From: Plantactinospora soyae
GTDB lineage: Bacteria; Actinomycetota; Actinomycetes; Mycobacteriales; Micromonosporaceae
Direction: 5' to 3'
Assembly (NCBI RefSeq): GCF_014874095.1
Contig: NZ_JADBEB010000001.1
Coordinates: 3,038,001 to 3,102,000 of the forward strand
Length of the DNA: 64,000 nucleotides
Position numbers and translations under genes: made by a program. This document shows positions 51,801 to 58,817 of this stretch, in pieces; the stretch's first letter is position 1, and every line of letters starts with the position of its first letter. Under the pieces are notes generated by a model that worked only from the letters and a program-made list of their open reading frames with translations, was not told where the DNA came from and did not search any database.

Positions 51801-51919
51801 CGGAGTTCCAGACGGCACAGGGGAGCGGGGGCGGAGCGGCACCGAATCCGACGCCTGCCGGGTCACCGGCGGCGAGCGGCGGTACGCCGAGCCCGCCGGC
51901 CGGGTCACCAGGCGGCTGA
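48899..51919 (+). CDS. UPF0182 large membrane protein, Rv3193c-like
   Basis: A 1006-residue integral membrane protein. Six to seven hydrophobic helices lie in the first 320 residues. The following 550 residues form a soluble, probably extracytoplasmic domain with conserved blocks (NLYGAGYAD near 243, KPSVRDKEAAYIERS near 317, FDRPTGREGGEQ near 513). The C-terminal 140 residues are Pro/Thr/Gly-rich with one helix. GTG at 48899 is favoured; ATG at 48905 is close. Family function is unknown, but the gene is conserved with the upstream PDZ protease. Confidence 0.88.
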   Translation: MVMRSSPLPRMSRRGRVTVGVLLGVFLLLTLLGWGVQAWTDWLWFEEVNYTGVFSGVLVTRIMLFLAVGLAMALLVGGNMWLAYRLRPVLRPNSPEQVTLERYRSVLAPRIGTWLAAVGVIVGLFAGLSAQTRWGQWMLFRNAQDFGVEDPEFKIDIGFYVFQFPFLRYLLGIGFTAVVLAVVGALAMHYIFGGVRLQGVGDRMSTAARAHLTSLVAVFVLLKAIAYVLDRRAMLLEFNEGVNLYGAGYADINALLPAKEILAYISIVVAVAIIVFSNAVMRNLVWPGISLALLGISAVAIGGIYPWAVQTFEVKPSVRDKEAAYIERSITATRDAFGIAGTAMSPYNAANLKPPATLATDKSVVPNIRLLDPQLVSETYTQLQQVRGFYDFGPKLDIDRYQINGETQDYVVGMREINYLELTPQQSNWINRHTVFTHGYGLVGAPANQVVCGGQPFFVSGFLGERTEEACSSATETIPATQPRIYYGEQMDGSDYAIVGRPEGQNPVEFDRPTGREGGEQYYTYTGTGGVEIGSFGRRLLYAIKEQEPNFVLSGAVNDDSKLLYVRNPRERVEKVAPFLTLDGDPYPAVVGGRVQWIVDGYTTAATYPYAEQVNLQEQTADELTGLGTFELAREDVNYIRNSVKATVDAYDGTVKLYEFDESDPVLKAWNKAFGGDLVTPKAEIPADLAAHFRYPADLFKVQRNLLSRFHVTDSSEFFSGQDFWEVPNVPDAPDSNEKQPPYYLFTQLPGQAEPRFQLTSAVTPAGRQNLAALISGSYLNGQPRLEVLELPDQTAVSGPVQVHQKMTNNANIRQELNLLTSNQAQVQYGNLLSLPFGDGMLYVEPVYVKSNQTNAYPLLQRVLISYGDGGQYVVLANSLEDGIKQLVELGRKAGAETPPTTPPPTNENPGATPTPTPSSDTPPPLTPALAAAATKVQAAIDEVKAAQTSGDFERYGRALKALDEAMTEFQTAQGSGGGAAPNPTPAGSPAASGGTPSPPAGSPGG

Positions 51920-51939
51920 GCTGCTGGTTTGCGAGTTGA

Positions 51940-51967
51940 CCGGCGGCGGCGAGATGGCCGCCGCCGG
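51940..51967 (+). terminator. Hairpin after the UPF0182 gene
   Basis: An 11-bp perfect GC stem (51940-51950 with 51957-51967) with a six-base loop, 20 bases after the stop and before the first tRNA promoter. Confidence 0.65.
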
Positions 51968-51983
51968 GTAACTCACCCCCGTT

Positions 51984-52013
51984 TTGGTGGGGCTGACCGG
52001 TGTGCGCTAGTGT
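51984..52013 (+). promoter_or_regulatory. Promoter of the first initiator tRNA gene
   Basis: TTGGTG (51984-51989), an 18-base spacer and TAGTGT (52008-52013) lie 11 bases before the tRNA 5' end. Confidence 0.55.
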
Positions 52014-52024
52014 TAATGAGTCGA

Positions 52025-52098
52025 CGCGGGGTGGAGCAGCTCGGTAGCTCGCTGGGCTCATAACCCAGAGGTCGCAGGTTCAAATCCTGTCCCCGCTA
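52025..52098 (+). tRNA. tRNA-fMet (CAT), first copy, no encoded CCA
   Basis: A 74-base initiator tRNA. The anticodon loop is CTCATAA, flanked by the GGG/CCC anticodon-stem pairs diagnostic of initiators, and position 1 does not pair with position 72 (C against T). Acceptor arm: CGCGGGG with CCCCGC. The 3' end is followed by CAA rather than CCA, so CCA must be added by the nucleotidyltransferase. It is identical to the second copy. Confidence 0.95.
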
Positions 52099-52116
52099 CA
52101 AAGAAATACCAGGTTA

Positions 52117-52146
52117 AAACCCGGTCCCAGGTGGGGCCGGGTTTTT
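52117..52146 (+). terminator. Intrinsic terminator of the first tRNA
   Basis: A 12-bp stem (52117-52128 with 52133-52144, one T-G pair) with a four-base loop, running into TTTTT, 18 bases after the tRNA. Confidence 0.85.
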
Positions 52147-52273
52147 GCTTTCAGTGGGTACGGCGTAACGCCGGCGGACTCCGCACGGTAGGCGTACGAT
52201 CACCGGTTGGTGGAAGATGCCGAAGGTTGCGGCCGGGTTCCGGGGGCGCAGCCGGACGGGGGCGATCTTGAAG

Positions 52274-52302
52274 TTGGACTTCCGTCGCGGTTGGGCTATG
52301 GT
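52274..52302 (+). promoter_or_regulatory. Promoter of the second initiator tRNA gene
   Basis: TTGGAC (52274-52279), a 17-base spacer and TATGGT (52297-52302) lie 11 bases before the tRNA. This is closer to consensus than the promoter of the first copy. Confidence 0.65.
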
Positions 52303-52313
52303 TCATCAGGCGA

Positions 52314-52387
52314 CGCGGGGTGGAGCAGCTCGGTAGCTCGCTGGGCTCATAACCCAGAGGTCGCAGGTTCAAATCCTGTCCCCGCTA
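52314..52387 (+). tRNA. tRNA-fMet (CAT), second copy, CCA encoded
   Basis: Identical in all 74 bases to the copy at 52025-52098, but followed directly by a genomic CCA (52388-52390). Initiator identity follows from the three G-C pairs of the anticodon stem and the 1-72 mismatch. The two copies have separate promoters and terminators. Confidence 0.95.
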
Positions 52388-52395
52388 CCACAGTG

Positions 52396-52430
52396 AACGG
52401 CCCGTCAGAGAACATCTGGCGGGCCGTTTC
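52396..52430 (+). terminator. Terminator of the second tRNA
   Basis: A 14-bp stem (52396-52409 with 52415-52428, one T-G pair) with a five-base loop, ending TTT, nine bases after the tRNA. Confidence 0.75.
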
Positions 52431-52553
52431 GCATGTCCCCTGAAAAGGATGACCCGGCAGCGCATCTCGACCCGCAGGGCGCGCCCGGCTCGCTCGCCGG
52501 TTCGGAAAATCCGCTGGTTCCGTTGCGGACGGAACCGGGCAGTTTCGCGAATG

Positions 52554-54251
52554 TCAGCTACTGCCGCCGTCGTCCGGGCCGCCCGGCCGGGCCTTCGGGG
52601 TGAGCAGCGAGGCCACCGCGCCGACCACCGCCATCGCGATGGCGAGCCAGAACACGATCGTCAGCCCGTCGTGGAAGGGCATCGAGATCAGGTTGGGGAA
52701 GAACTCCCGGCCGATCAGCGTGTGCACGTTCGCGGCCGGCAACGCGTCCAGGATCTCCGGGCCGAGCAGCTGCTGGATCGGGTTGTAGCCGAGGAAGGCG
52801 GCGAAGAGCGTACCGACGGGTGGTAGCCCGGCGATGGAGTGCGCGGCCGCATCCGGTACGCCCTGCGCGGTCAGCCCGGACTCCAGGGTCTGCGGGAGCG
52901 ACCTGGCCAGCCCGGCGACCATCAGCGAGAAGAAGACGCCGATCGAGAGCACCATGCCGGCGTTCTGGAAGGTCGCCCGCATCCCGGACGCCGCGCCGCG
53001 CAGCCGGGCCGGCACGCTCGACATGATCATCGCGGTGTTCGGTGCGGCGAAGAGGCCGCCACCGAGACCGTTCAGGAAGACCAGCGCGGCGAAGACCCAG
53101 TAGCTGAAGTCGCTCGGGATGAGCAGCAGGCCGGCGAAGGAGGCGGCCATCACCAGCAGCCCACTGGCGGCGAAGAGTCGCGCGCCGAACCGGTCGGAGA
53201 GCGCGCCGGCGAGCGGGCCGGCGGCGAGGAAGCCGATGGTGAGCGGAAGCAGGTAGATGCCGGCCCAGAGCGGGGTCTGCTCGTAGTTGTAGCCGTGCAA
53301 CGGCAGCCAGATGCCCTGTAACCAGATGATCAGCATGAACTGGAGTCCGCCCCGGGCGATCGAGCCGAGCAGGCTGGCGGCGTTGCCACCGGCGAAGGCG
53401 GCGATCCGGAACAGGTGCAGCGGGAACATCGGTTCCGCCACCCGACTCTCGATCACGCAGAACAGGATGAGTACGGCGGTCCCGCCGAGCAGCCCGGTCA
53501 GCACCCACGGGTTCGTCCAACCCATCGTGTGCCCGCCGTACGGCTGGATCCCGTACGTGATGCCGGCGAGCAGCGCGGTCAGCCCGACGGCGAAGGTGAG
53601 GTTGCCCCACCAGTCGATCCGCGCCTTGACCCGTACCCGGCTCTCCCGCAGCGACCGGTACGCCCACACGGTGCCGACGAGGCCGATCGGCACGTTGACC
53701 CAGAAGATCGAGCGCCAGTTCCACTCGGCGAGCAGCCCGCCGAGCACCAGGCCGAGGAACGAGCCCGCGATGCCGGCGACGATGTTGATGCCGAGCGCGG
53801 TGCCGCGCTGCCTGGTGGGGAAGACGTCGGTAATGATCGCCGCCGAGTTCGCCATCAGCATCGACCCGCCGACGGCCTGGAGCACCCGCCAGCCGATCAG
53901 CCAGATCGCGCCGCCGGCACCGTCGAACGGGTCCAGCGAGAGTACGACCGACGTGATCGTGAACAGCGCGAAGCCGGCGTTGTAGATGCGTACCCGGCCG
54001 TACATGTCGCCGAGTCGACCGAGTGTCACCACCAGTACGGCGGTGACCAGCATGTATCCCATCAGCATCCAGAGCAGGTAGCTGACGTTGCCGGGTTCGA
54101 GCGGATTCAGGTGGACCCCGTTGAAGATCGCCGGCAACGAGATCAGCACGATCGACGAGTTGATCGTGGCGAGCAGCATGCCGAGGGTGGTGTTCGACAG
54201 GGCGATCCACTTGTAGCGCGGATGGTCGGCGGTACCGATCGTCGAGGTCAT
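52554..54251 (-). CDS. DHA2-family (EmrB/QacA-type) MFS drug efflux pump
   Basis: A 565-residue transporter with about 14 hydrophobic segments, exporting hydrophobic compounds by proton antiport. The DHA2 signature in helix 1 is [22 protein letters not shown] at about 18-39, with [11 protein letters not shown] in the loop 2-3 motif A position near 78-88. Motif C-like [13 protein letters not shown] lies near 158-170. Its ATG overlaps the stop of the marR-type gene upstream (ATGA), so the pair is one operon. The drug is unknown. Confidence 0.92.
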   Translation of the reverse strand: MTSTIGTADHPRYKWIALSNTTLGMLLATINSSIVLISLPAIFNGVHLNPLEPGNVSYLLWMLMGYMLVTAVLVVTLGRLGDMYGRVRIYNAGFALFTITSVVLSLDPFDGAGGAIWLIGWRVLQAVGGSMLMANSAAIITDVFPTRQRGTALGINIVAGIAGSFLGLVLGGLLAEWNWRSIFWVNVPIGLVGTVWAYRSLRESRVRVKARIDWWGNLTFAVGLTALLAGITYGIQPYGGHTMGWTNPWVLTGLLGGTAVLILFCVIESRVAEPMFPLHLFRIAAFAGGNAASLLGSIARGGLQFMLIIWLQGIWLPLHGYNYEQTPLWAGIYLLPLTIGFLAAGPLAGALSDRFGARLFAASGLLVMAASFAGLLLIPSDFSYWVFAALVFLNGLGGGLFAAPNTAMIMSSVPARLRGAASGMRATFQNAGMVLSIGVFFSLMVAGLARSLPQTLESGLTAQGVPDAAAHSIAGLPPVGTLFAAFLGYNPIQQLLGPEILDALPAANVHTLIGREFFPNLISMPFHDGLTIVFWLAIAMAVVGAVASLLTPKARPGGPDDGGSS

Positions 54252-54793
54252 TCCGTCCCGCTCCCTGCTTTGGACGAGGTCGGTGCCGAGTCGGCGAGTC
54301 GGTCCAGCACCCGGAGCGACAACTCGATCGCCGCGCGCTCCTGCACGGAGAGTCCGTCGAGCAGGTGGGACAGCGTCGTGGCGCGGGCGCGACGACGGCG
54401 GAGCACGAGTTCGCGTCCCGCCTGGGTGATCGCGACCGCCACCACCCGCCGATCGCCCTGGTCGCCGCGCCGCTCGGCCAGCCCGTCCCGTTCCAGCCGG
54501 GTGACCAGTTGGGTCATCCCGGGCTGGGTCACCCCTTCGGCGACGGCCAGGTCGGAGATCCGCTGTGCACCGAACTCCTCCAGCCGGTACAGCGTGGAGG
54601 CCGCCGTCAGGCTCAACCCGTCCGGGGTGGTGAGCCGGCGCAGCAGCCGCAGCAGGCGGTCGAAGCTGGTCACGGTGCGCAGCAGATCAACCTCGCCCAC
54701 GTCCGGCCCGCCCGGGTCAGCTCCACCCGCGTCAGGTCCGTCCGCGTCAGGTCCGCCCGCGCCCGGCCCAGCTGCCGAAGATCGAGTCGTCAT
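54248..54793 (-). CDS. MarR-family regulator of the efflux operon
   Basis: A 181-residue MarR-type winged-helix repressor. Residues 1-35 are a Gly/Pro/Asp-rich extension encoded by short repeats ([12 protein letters not shown]). The wing region is [27 protein letters not shown] at about 108-134, and the recognition helix is in [13 protein letters not shown] at about 94-106. It is the first gene of the operon with the DHA2 pump. Autorepression through the palindrome 21 bases upstream is inferred. Confidence 0.92.
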   Translation of the reverse strand: MTTRSSAAGPGAGGPDADGPDAGGADPGGPDVGEVDLLRTVTSFDRLLRLLRRLTTPDGLSLTAASTLYRLEEFGAQRISDLAVAEGVTQPGMTQLVTRLERDGLAERRGDQGDRRVVAVAITQAGRELVLRRRRARATTLSHLLDGLSVQERAAIELSLRVLDRLADSAPTSSKAGSGTE

Positions 54794-54813
54794 CGGGCCA
54801 TTTTTACATCAGG

Positions 54814-54827
54814 AGCTTATAGAAGCT
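54814..54827. promoter_or_regulatory. Palindromic MarR operator candidate
   Basis: A perfect AGCTT-ATAG-AAGCT inverted repeat in an unusually AT-rich patch, 21 bases upstream of the marR-type start. GCTTAT is repeated directly at 54815 and 54828. MarR dimers bind such short AT-rich palindromes over the promoter. Confidence 0.55.
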
Positions 54828-55002
54828 GCTTATGATTCGGCCCACAGGCAGGTCAGGGCATCGACCGCACGCCGTGGCGCCCCGCTTGCCGGACGCGCGG
54901 GTCCGGTACCGGTTTCCACCCGAACGGGCCGCCGAACCGGGTTTCGTCCCAAAGCCGGCCGGGTTACCGGCAGGACTTGCCTACAGCACCGAGGATGGGG
55001 CC

Positions 55003-55251
55003 ATGGAGATTCTCAGGAACTGGTGGGTCCGCCTGAGCGCAGTGCTCGGTACGGCGGCGTTGACAGTGTTCGTACCGGCGGCGGCCTGGGCCTCGACCGG
55101 GCCTGGCGAGATGGTGGTGGAGGCGGCCCGCCGCCGGACCCGGGGCAGCTTCGGCCTCTGGGGGCTGATCTGCTGCCTGATCGTGGTCGGGCTGGTCGTG
55201 GTCGCACTGGTCGTCATCATGCGGAACCGCAGGGGGGGCAAGCGGGACTGA
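55003..55251 (+). CDS. Small membrane protein with signal-like N-terminus
   Basis: An 82-residue protein from the ATG at 55003 (GAGGATGGGG upstream). A cleavable-looking hydrophobic segment ending AAAWAS spans about 9-30. A second helix (LWGLICCLIVVGLVVVALVVI, about 52-72) is followed by a basic tail RNRRGGKRD, so the final protein is probably a single-pass membrane protein. A longer frame upstream is Arg/Pro noise. Function is unknown. Confidence 0.65.
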   Translation: MEILRNWWVRLSAVLGTAALTVFVPAAAWASTGPGEMVVEAARRRTRGSFGLWGLICCLIVVGLVVVALVVIMRNRRGGKRD

Positions 55252-55269
55252 CGGAACTCCAGCGACCGG

Positions 55270-55309
55270 CGCCGGGCCGGCGTCCCCGGGTGGGGGCGCC
55301 GGCCCGGCG
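55270..55309. terminator. Strong hairpin between convergent genes
   Basis: A 13-bp perfect GC stem (55270-55282 with 55297-55309) extended by five inner pairs to 18 bp, with a four-base loop. It separates the small membrane gene from the solute-binding gene on the opposite strand. Confidence 0.75.
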
Positions 55310-55318
55310 TGGGTGCCG

Positions 55319-56656
55319 CTAGCTCGTCAACGCCGCGTTGGCCTGGCTGATGAAGGCCGCTGCCGCCTCCTTGGAGGTCGCCTGGCCGAACTGGACGCTC
55401 TCCGCCGCCTGGATCAGCAGCGCCTTGATCGTGGCGTGACCCTTCGGCGGCGGAACCGGGGCCGCACCGAACCGCTCGGTCATGTCCGTCTCGAAGGCGA
55501 CCGACATCTTCATGCTCTCGTCGGTCAGCGACTGCTCCACCGCCTTCCGCACGTCCAGGTTGGCGCTCAGGCCCCGTTCGGTGCCGAGGATGCTGCCGGC
55601 CCTGGCGTCGTTGACCAGGAAGTCGATGACGTGCACCACGGTCTCGGGATGCCGGGTGCCGCGGAAGCCGGCCCAGTAGAGCGACGCCCGGGCCCACTGT
55701 GCCTTCGGGTCGCCGGGATAGCTGACCAGACCGAGCTTGTCCTTGGTCAGCTTCTGCAACTCGGAGAGCTGGTTCGACCAGACGAACGAGGTCGCGGCCT
55801 TGCCGCTGGTGACGAGCTGTTTGGTGACGTCGCCGCTGTTGGCGGGCTTGATGACCTCGGCCTTCGGCGCCGCCTTGCTCGCCCGGGCTCCCCGCCACAT
55901 GTCGAACCACCGGACCAGGTCGCCCTCGGTGAAGCCCACCTGCCGGCCCCGGTAGAGCTCCTTGTCCTGGGACCGCAGCCACAACCACAGCGCCTTGTAG
56001 TCGGCCGACGGATCCATCGTGCCGGCGATCTTTCCGTCGCTGCGTTCGGTGACCTCCTCGGCCCAGGAAAGAAAGTCCTCGTAGGACATTCCGATGTGTG
56101 GCTCGGGCATGTCGAGCCGGGCGAGCAGGGTCTTGTTGTAGATCAGGCCGGGAGTGTTCTCGGCGGCGGCCGCGGCGACCGTACGGCCGGTCACCTGGCT
56201 GGACTGGGCCAGACCGTTCGGCAACTTGCGCAGGTCGAGCAGGTCGGCCCGTACGTAGTCGGTCAGGTCCAGCAGGATCTCGCGCTGTGCGTACTCGGTC
56301 AGGTAGTTGTCGTCGATCTGGAACAGATCGGGCGCGTTGCCGGCGGCGGCCTCGGTCGACAGCCGATCGAAGTACCCGGCGTTGCCCTGCCAGGTGAACT
56401 TGAAGGTCACGTCCGGGTACCGCTCGGTGTAGATCTCCAGCGCCTGTTTGGTCAGCTCCGCCCGGCGGTCACCACCCCACCAGAAGACGGAGAGTTCGAT
56501 CCGACTGTCCTTTGGGGCCTCGGTTTGTGCGGTACAACCGCTCAGCACGGTCACCAGGACGAGCAGGGCCGCACCCAGTCGTCGGTTGATCCGACCTGTC
56601 CGAGTCCTGCGGGCCGATTGGGGGAGGGGAAGAGGCACGACAGCTCCTGACGACAC
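55319..56656 (-). CDS. Orphan sugar ABC-transporter substrate-binding lipoprotein
   Basis: A 445-residue extracellular solute-binding protein of family 1 (sugar type). The lipobox is LSGC, with Cys at about residue 41 after a hydrophobic signal, so it is anchored outside the membrane. Family features include IELSVFWWGGDRRAELTKQALE at about 53-74 and DLFQIDDNYLTEYAQR near 110-125. Usually two permease genes follow; here none is adjacent, so it must use permeases elsewhere or act as a sensor. GTG start; a second GTG six codons later is possible. Confidence 0.88.
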   Translation of the reverse strand: MSSGAVVPLPLPQSARRTRTGRINRRLGAALLVLVTVLSGCTAQTEAPKDSRIELSVFWWGGDRRAELTKQALEIYTERYPDVTFKFTWQGNAGYFDRLSTEAAAGNAPDLFQIDDNYLTEYAQREILLDLTDYVRADLLDLRKLPNGLAQSSQVTGRTVAAAAAENTPGLIYNKTLLARLDMPEPHIGMSYEDFLSWAEEVTERSDGKIAGTMDPSADYKALWLWLRSQDKELYRGRQVGFTEGDLVRWFDMWRGARASKAAPKAEVIKPANSGDVTKQLVTSGKAATSFVWSNQLSELQKLTKDKLGLVSYPGDPKAQWARASLYWAGFRGTRHPETVVHVIDFLVNDARAGSILGTERGLSANLDVRKAVEQSLTDESMKMSVAFETDMTERFGAAPVPPPKGHATIKALLIQAAESVQFGQATSKEAAAAFISQANAALTS

Positions 56657-56847
56657 CGGTCATCTGTGACGGGCAACCGGATCATTTACACAGCCAGCCT
56701 CGCCGGGTGTCAACGTCCGTCCGGCCGGGATCGCCCGACCGGCTGCCCGGAACCGGTCCCGGGATCGCCCGCCCCGGGCCCGGAGACCGGACCGGAGCGG
56801 GACGGGCCGAGCCGGAGCCGGCCCGGCGGCGTGATGTACTTGGGCCC

Positions 56848-57678
56848 GTGGAACTGCTGCATTCAGGCAAGGTCAGGGACGTGTACGCCGACGGCGACGA
56901 CCTGATCCTGGTCGCCTCGGACCGGGTGTCGGTCTACGACGTGGCGCTGCCGACCCCGATCCCGGACAAGGGCAAGCTGCTCACCGCGTTGTCGCTGTGG
57001 TGGTTCGAACAGCTGGCCGACCTGGTGCCCCACCACGTGATCTCGGCTACCGACGTACCGGCCGAGTTCGCCGGGCGGGCGATCCGGGTCCGTCGGCTGG
57101 AGATGATCCCGGTCGAGTGCATCGCGCGCGGCTACCTGACCGGTTCCGGCATCAAGGAGTACGAGAAGACCGGTTCCGTCTGCGGCGTACCGCTGCCACC
57201 CGGGCTGACGGAGGCGTCGATCCTGCCCGAGCCGATCTTCACGCCGACGACGAAGGCGCCGCAGGGCGAGCACGACGAGGCGATCACCTTCGCCGACGTG
57301 GTCGCCACGGTCGGGGCCGAGACCGCCGAGCAGCTCCGCGCGATCACCCTGAACGTCTACCGGCGCGGCGCCGAGCTGGCCGCCGATCGGGGAATCCTGG
57401 TCGCCGACACCAAGCTGGAACTGGGCTGGGCGTCCGACGGCACGATGATGCTCGGCGACGAGGTGCTCACCTCCGACTCGTCGCGCTTCTGGCCGGCCGA
57501 CTCGTACCAGCCCGGACGCGAGCAGATGTCGCTGAGCAAGCAGTTCGTCCGGGACTGGGCGGTCGGCACCGGCTGGGACAAGTCGGGACCGGCCCCGGAG
57601 ATGCCGCCGGAGATCGTCGACGCGACCCGGGCCCGCTACGTCGAGGTCTACGAACGGCTCACCGGCCGCCGCTGGTAG
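56848..57678 (+). CDS. purC: Phosphoribosylaminoimidazole-succinocarboxamide synthase
   Basis: Purine synthesis enzyme joining CAIR and aspartate with ATP to make SAICAR. 276 residues from the GTG at 56848 (VELLHSGKVRDVY, the normal start of actinobacterial PurC); the longer frame is Arg/Pro-rich. SAICAR-synthase signatures are LPTPIPDKGKLLT at about 32-44, VECIARGYLTGSG at about 90-102, and LELGWASDG near 190-198. Its last 20 bases overlap the 3' end of the convergent glycosyltransferase gene, which is an unusually tight arrangement. Confidence 0.95.
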   Translation: MELLHSGKVRDVYADGDDLILVASDRVSVYDVALPTPIPDKGKLLTALSLWWFEQLADLVPHHVISATDVPAEFAGRAIRVRRLEMIPVECIARGYLTGSGIKEYEKTGSVCGVPLPPGLTEASILPEPIFTPTTKAPQGEHDEAITFADVVATVGAETAEQLRAITLNVYRRGAELAADRGILVADTKLELGWASDGTMMLGDEVLTSDSSRFWPADSYQPGREQMSLSKQFVRDWAVGTGWDKSGPAPEMPPEIVDATRARYVEVYERLTGRRW

Positions 57679-58795
57679 CGGCCGGAACGTCCACGCCCAG
57701 GTCGTGCGCGGTGAGGAAGCCGGCCACCGACGCGGACCACGGAAAGCGTTCGGCCTGCTGTCGGGCGGCTGCCCGGCGCAGCTCGGCAGCGCGGCTCGCC
57801 AGTTCCAGGACGGCGTCGGCGTACGCCGGACCCTCGCCGGACGCGGCCAGCCCGGCGGTGCCGACCACCTCCGGAAGCGCACTCTCCGCGCTCGCCACTA
57901 CCGGCGTACCGCTGGCCAGTGCCTCCAGCGCCGCCAGGCCGAACGTCTCCACGGGGCCGGGCGCGAGCACCACGTCCGCGCTGGCGAGCAGGCCCGCCAG
58001 CCGGTCGCGGTCGCCGACGTACCGGAGGAACCGGACCGGGTCGCCGCGACGTGCCGCCGCCGCGGCCAACCCGGCCCGGCGCGGCCCGTCGCCGACCACG
58101 ACCAGAACGGCGGGTACGCCCCGGGCGCGCAGCTCGGTCAGCGCGGCCAGGGAACGCTCGGGGCGCTTCTCCGGCGACAGTCGACCGCAGTGCAGCAGGA
58201 GCAGTTCGTCCTTCCCGGCGTGCTCCGCGCGCAGCAACGGGTCGTACCGGTCCGGACGGAAGTGTTCGAGGTCGACGCCGAGCGGTACCTGGACCACGTT
58301 CCGGGCACCGATCCGGTGGAACTCCGCGGCCGCCCAGGAGGTGGTGCAGACGAGTTGGTCGTGCGCGCCGGCGGTCCTGGCGTTGAGCCGGTCGGCCAGC
58401 CGGCGGTGGCCACCGGGAAGCAGCCGGAGCAGCCCGTCGAGACTCTCGTGCGAGACCATCACGGTGCGGACGCCGTACCGCCGGGCCCAGGCACCGGTCC
58501 AGCGCAGCGTCGTCCGGTCGGAGATCTCCAGCCGGTCCGGGCGCAGCTCCCGGAGCAGCCGGGCCAGCCGGGGCCGGTCGAGGATCACCCGGTAGCCGCC
58601 CATCCCGGGGACGGCCGGACTGGCCAGCGTGATGACCCGGCCCTGTCCGGTCTCCTCGTCACCGTCACGCCGGCCGGGCACCACCAGCACCGGGTCGTGC
58701 CCGGCCGCCGCGTAGCCGGTACCGAGTTCCCGCAGGGCGGTACGCAGCCCGCCGGAGCTCTCGGTGACGAAGTTGGCCAGTCGGACGATTCTCAC
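57659..58795 (-). CDS. GT4-family glycosyltransferase
   Basis: A 378-residue retaining glycosyltransferase of the GT4 family. The N-terminal half has MRIVRLANFVTESSGGLRTAL, and the nucleotide-sugar part has LLHCGRLSPEKRPE at about 199-212 and the E-x7-E motif in PVETFGLAALEALASGTPVV at about 275-294. It is preceded by another GT4 gene 22 bases upstream, likely the same operon. Similar pairs in actinobacteria act on phosphatidylinositol mannosides or glycolipids; the exact acceptor is unknown. Its 3' end overlaps purC by 20 bases. Confidence 0.85.
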   Translation of the reverse strand: MRIVRLANFVTESSGGLRTALRELGTGYAAAGHDPVLVVPGRRDGDEETGQGRVITLASPAVPGMGGYRVILDRPRLARLLRELRPDRLEISDRTTLRWTGAWARRYGVRTVMVSHESLDGLLRLLPGGHRRLADRLNARTAGAHDQLVCTTSWAAAEFHRIGARNVVQVPLGVDLEHFRPDRYDPLLRAEHAGKDELLLLHCGRLSPEKRPERSLAALTELRARGVPAVLVVVGDGPRRAGLAAAAARRGDPVRFLRYVGDRDRLAGLLASADVVLAPGPVETFGLAALEALASGTPVVASAESALPEVVGTAGLAASGEGPAYADAVLELASRAAELRRAAARQQAERFPWSASVAGFLTAHDLGVDVPAATSGGR

Positions 58796-58817
58796 GCCGT
58801 ACCCTCGCTTCGCTGCC

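Noticed and set aside
52151-52372. Minus-strand frame encoding NLRPLGYEPSELPS
   Set aside because: This is the well-known false protein read from the antisense of a tRNA gene; the tRNA is identical to the neighbouring copy.
52025-52390. tRNA-associated integration site
   Set aside because: The direct repeat is a whole second tRNA gene with its own promoter and terminator; there is no integrase or mobile cargo between the copies.
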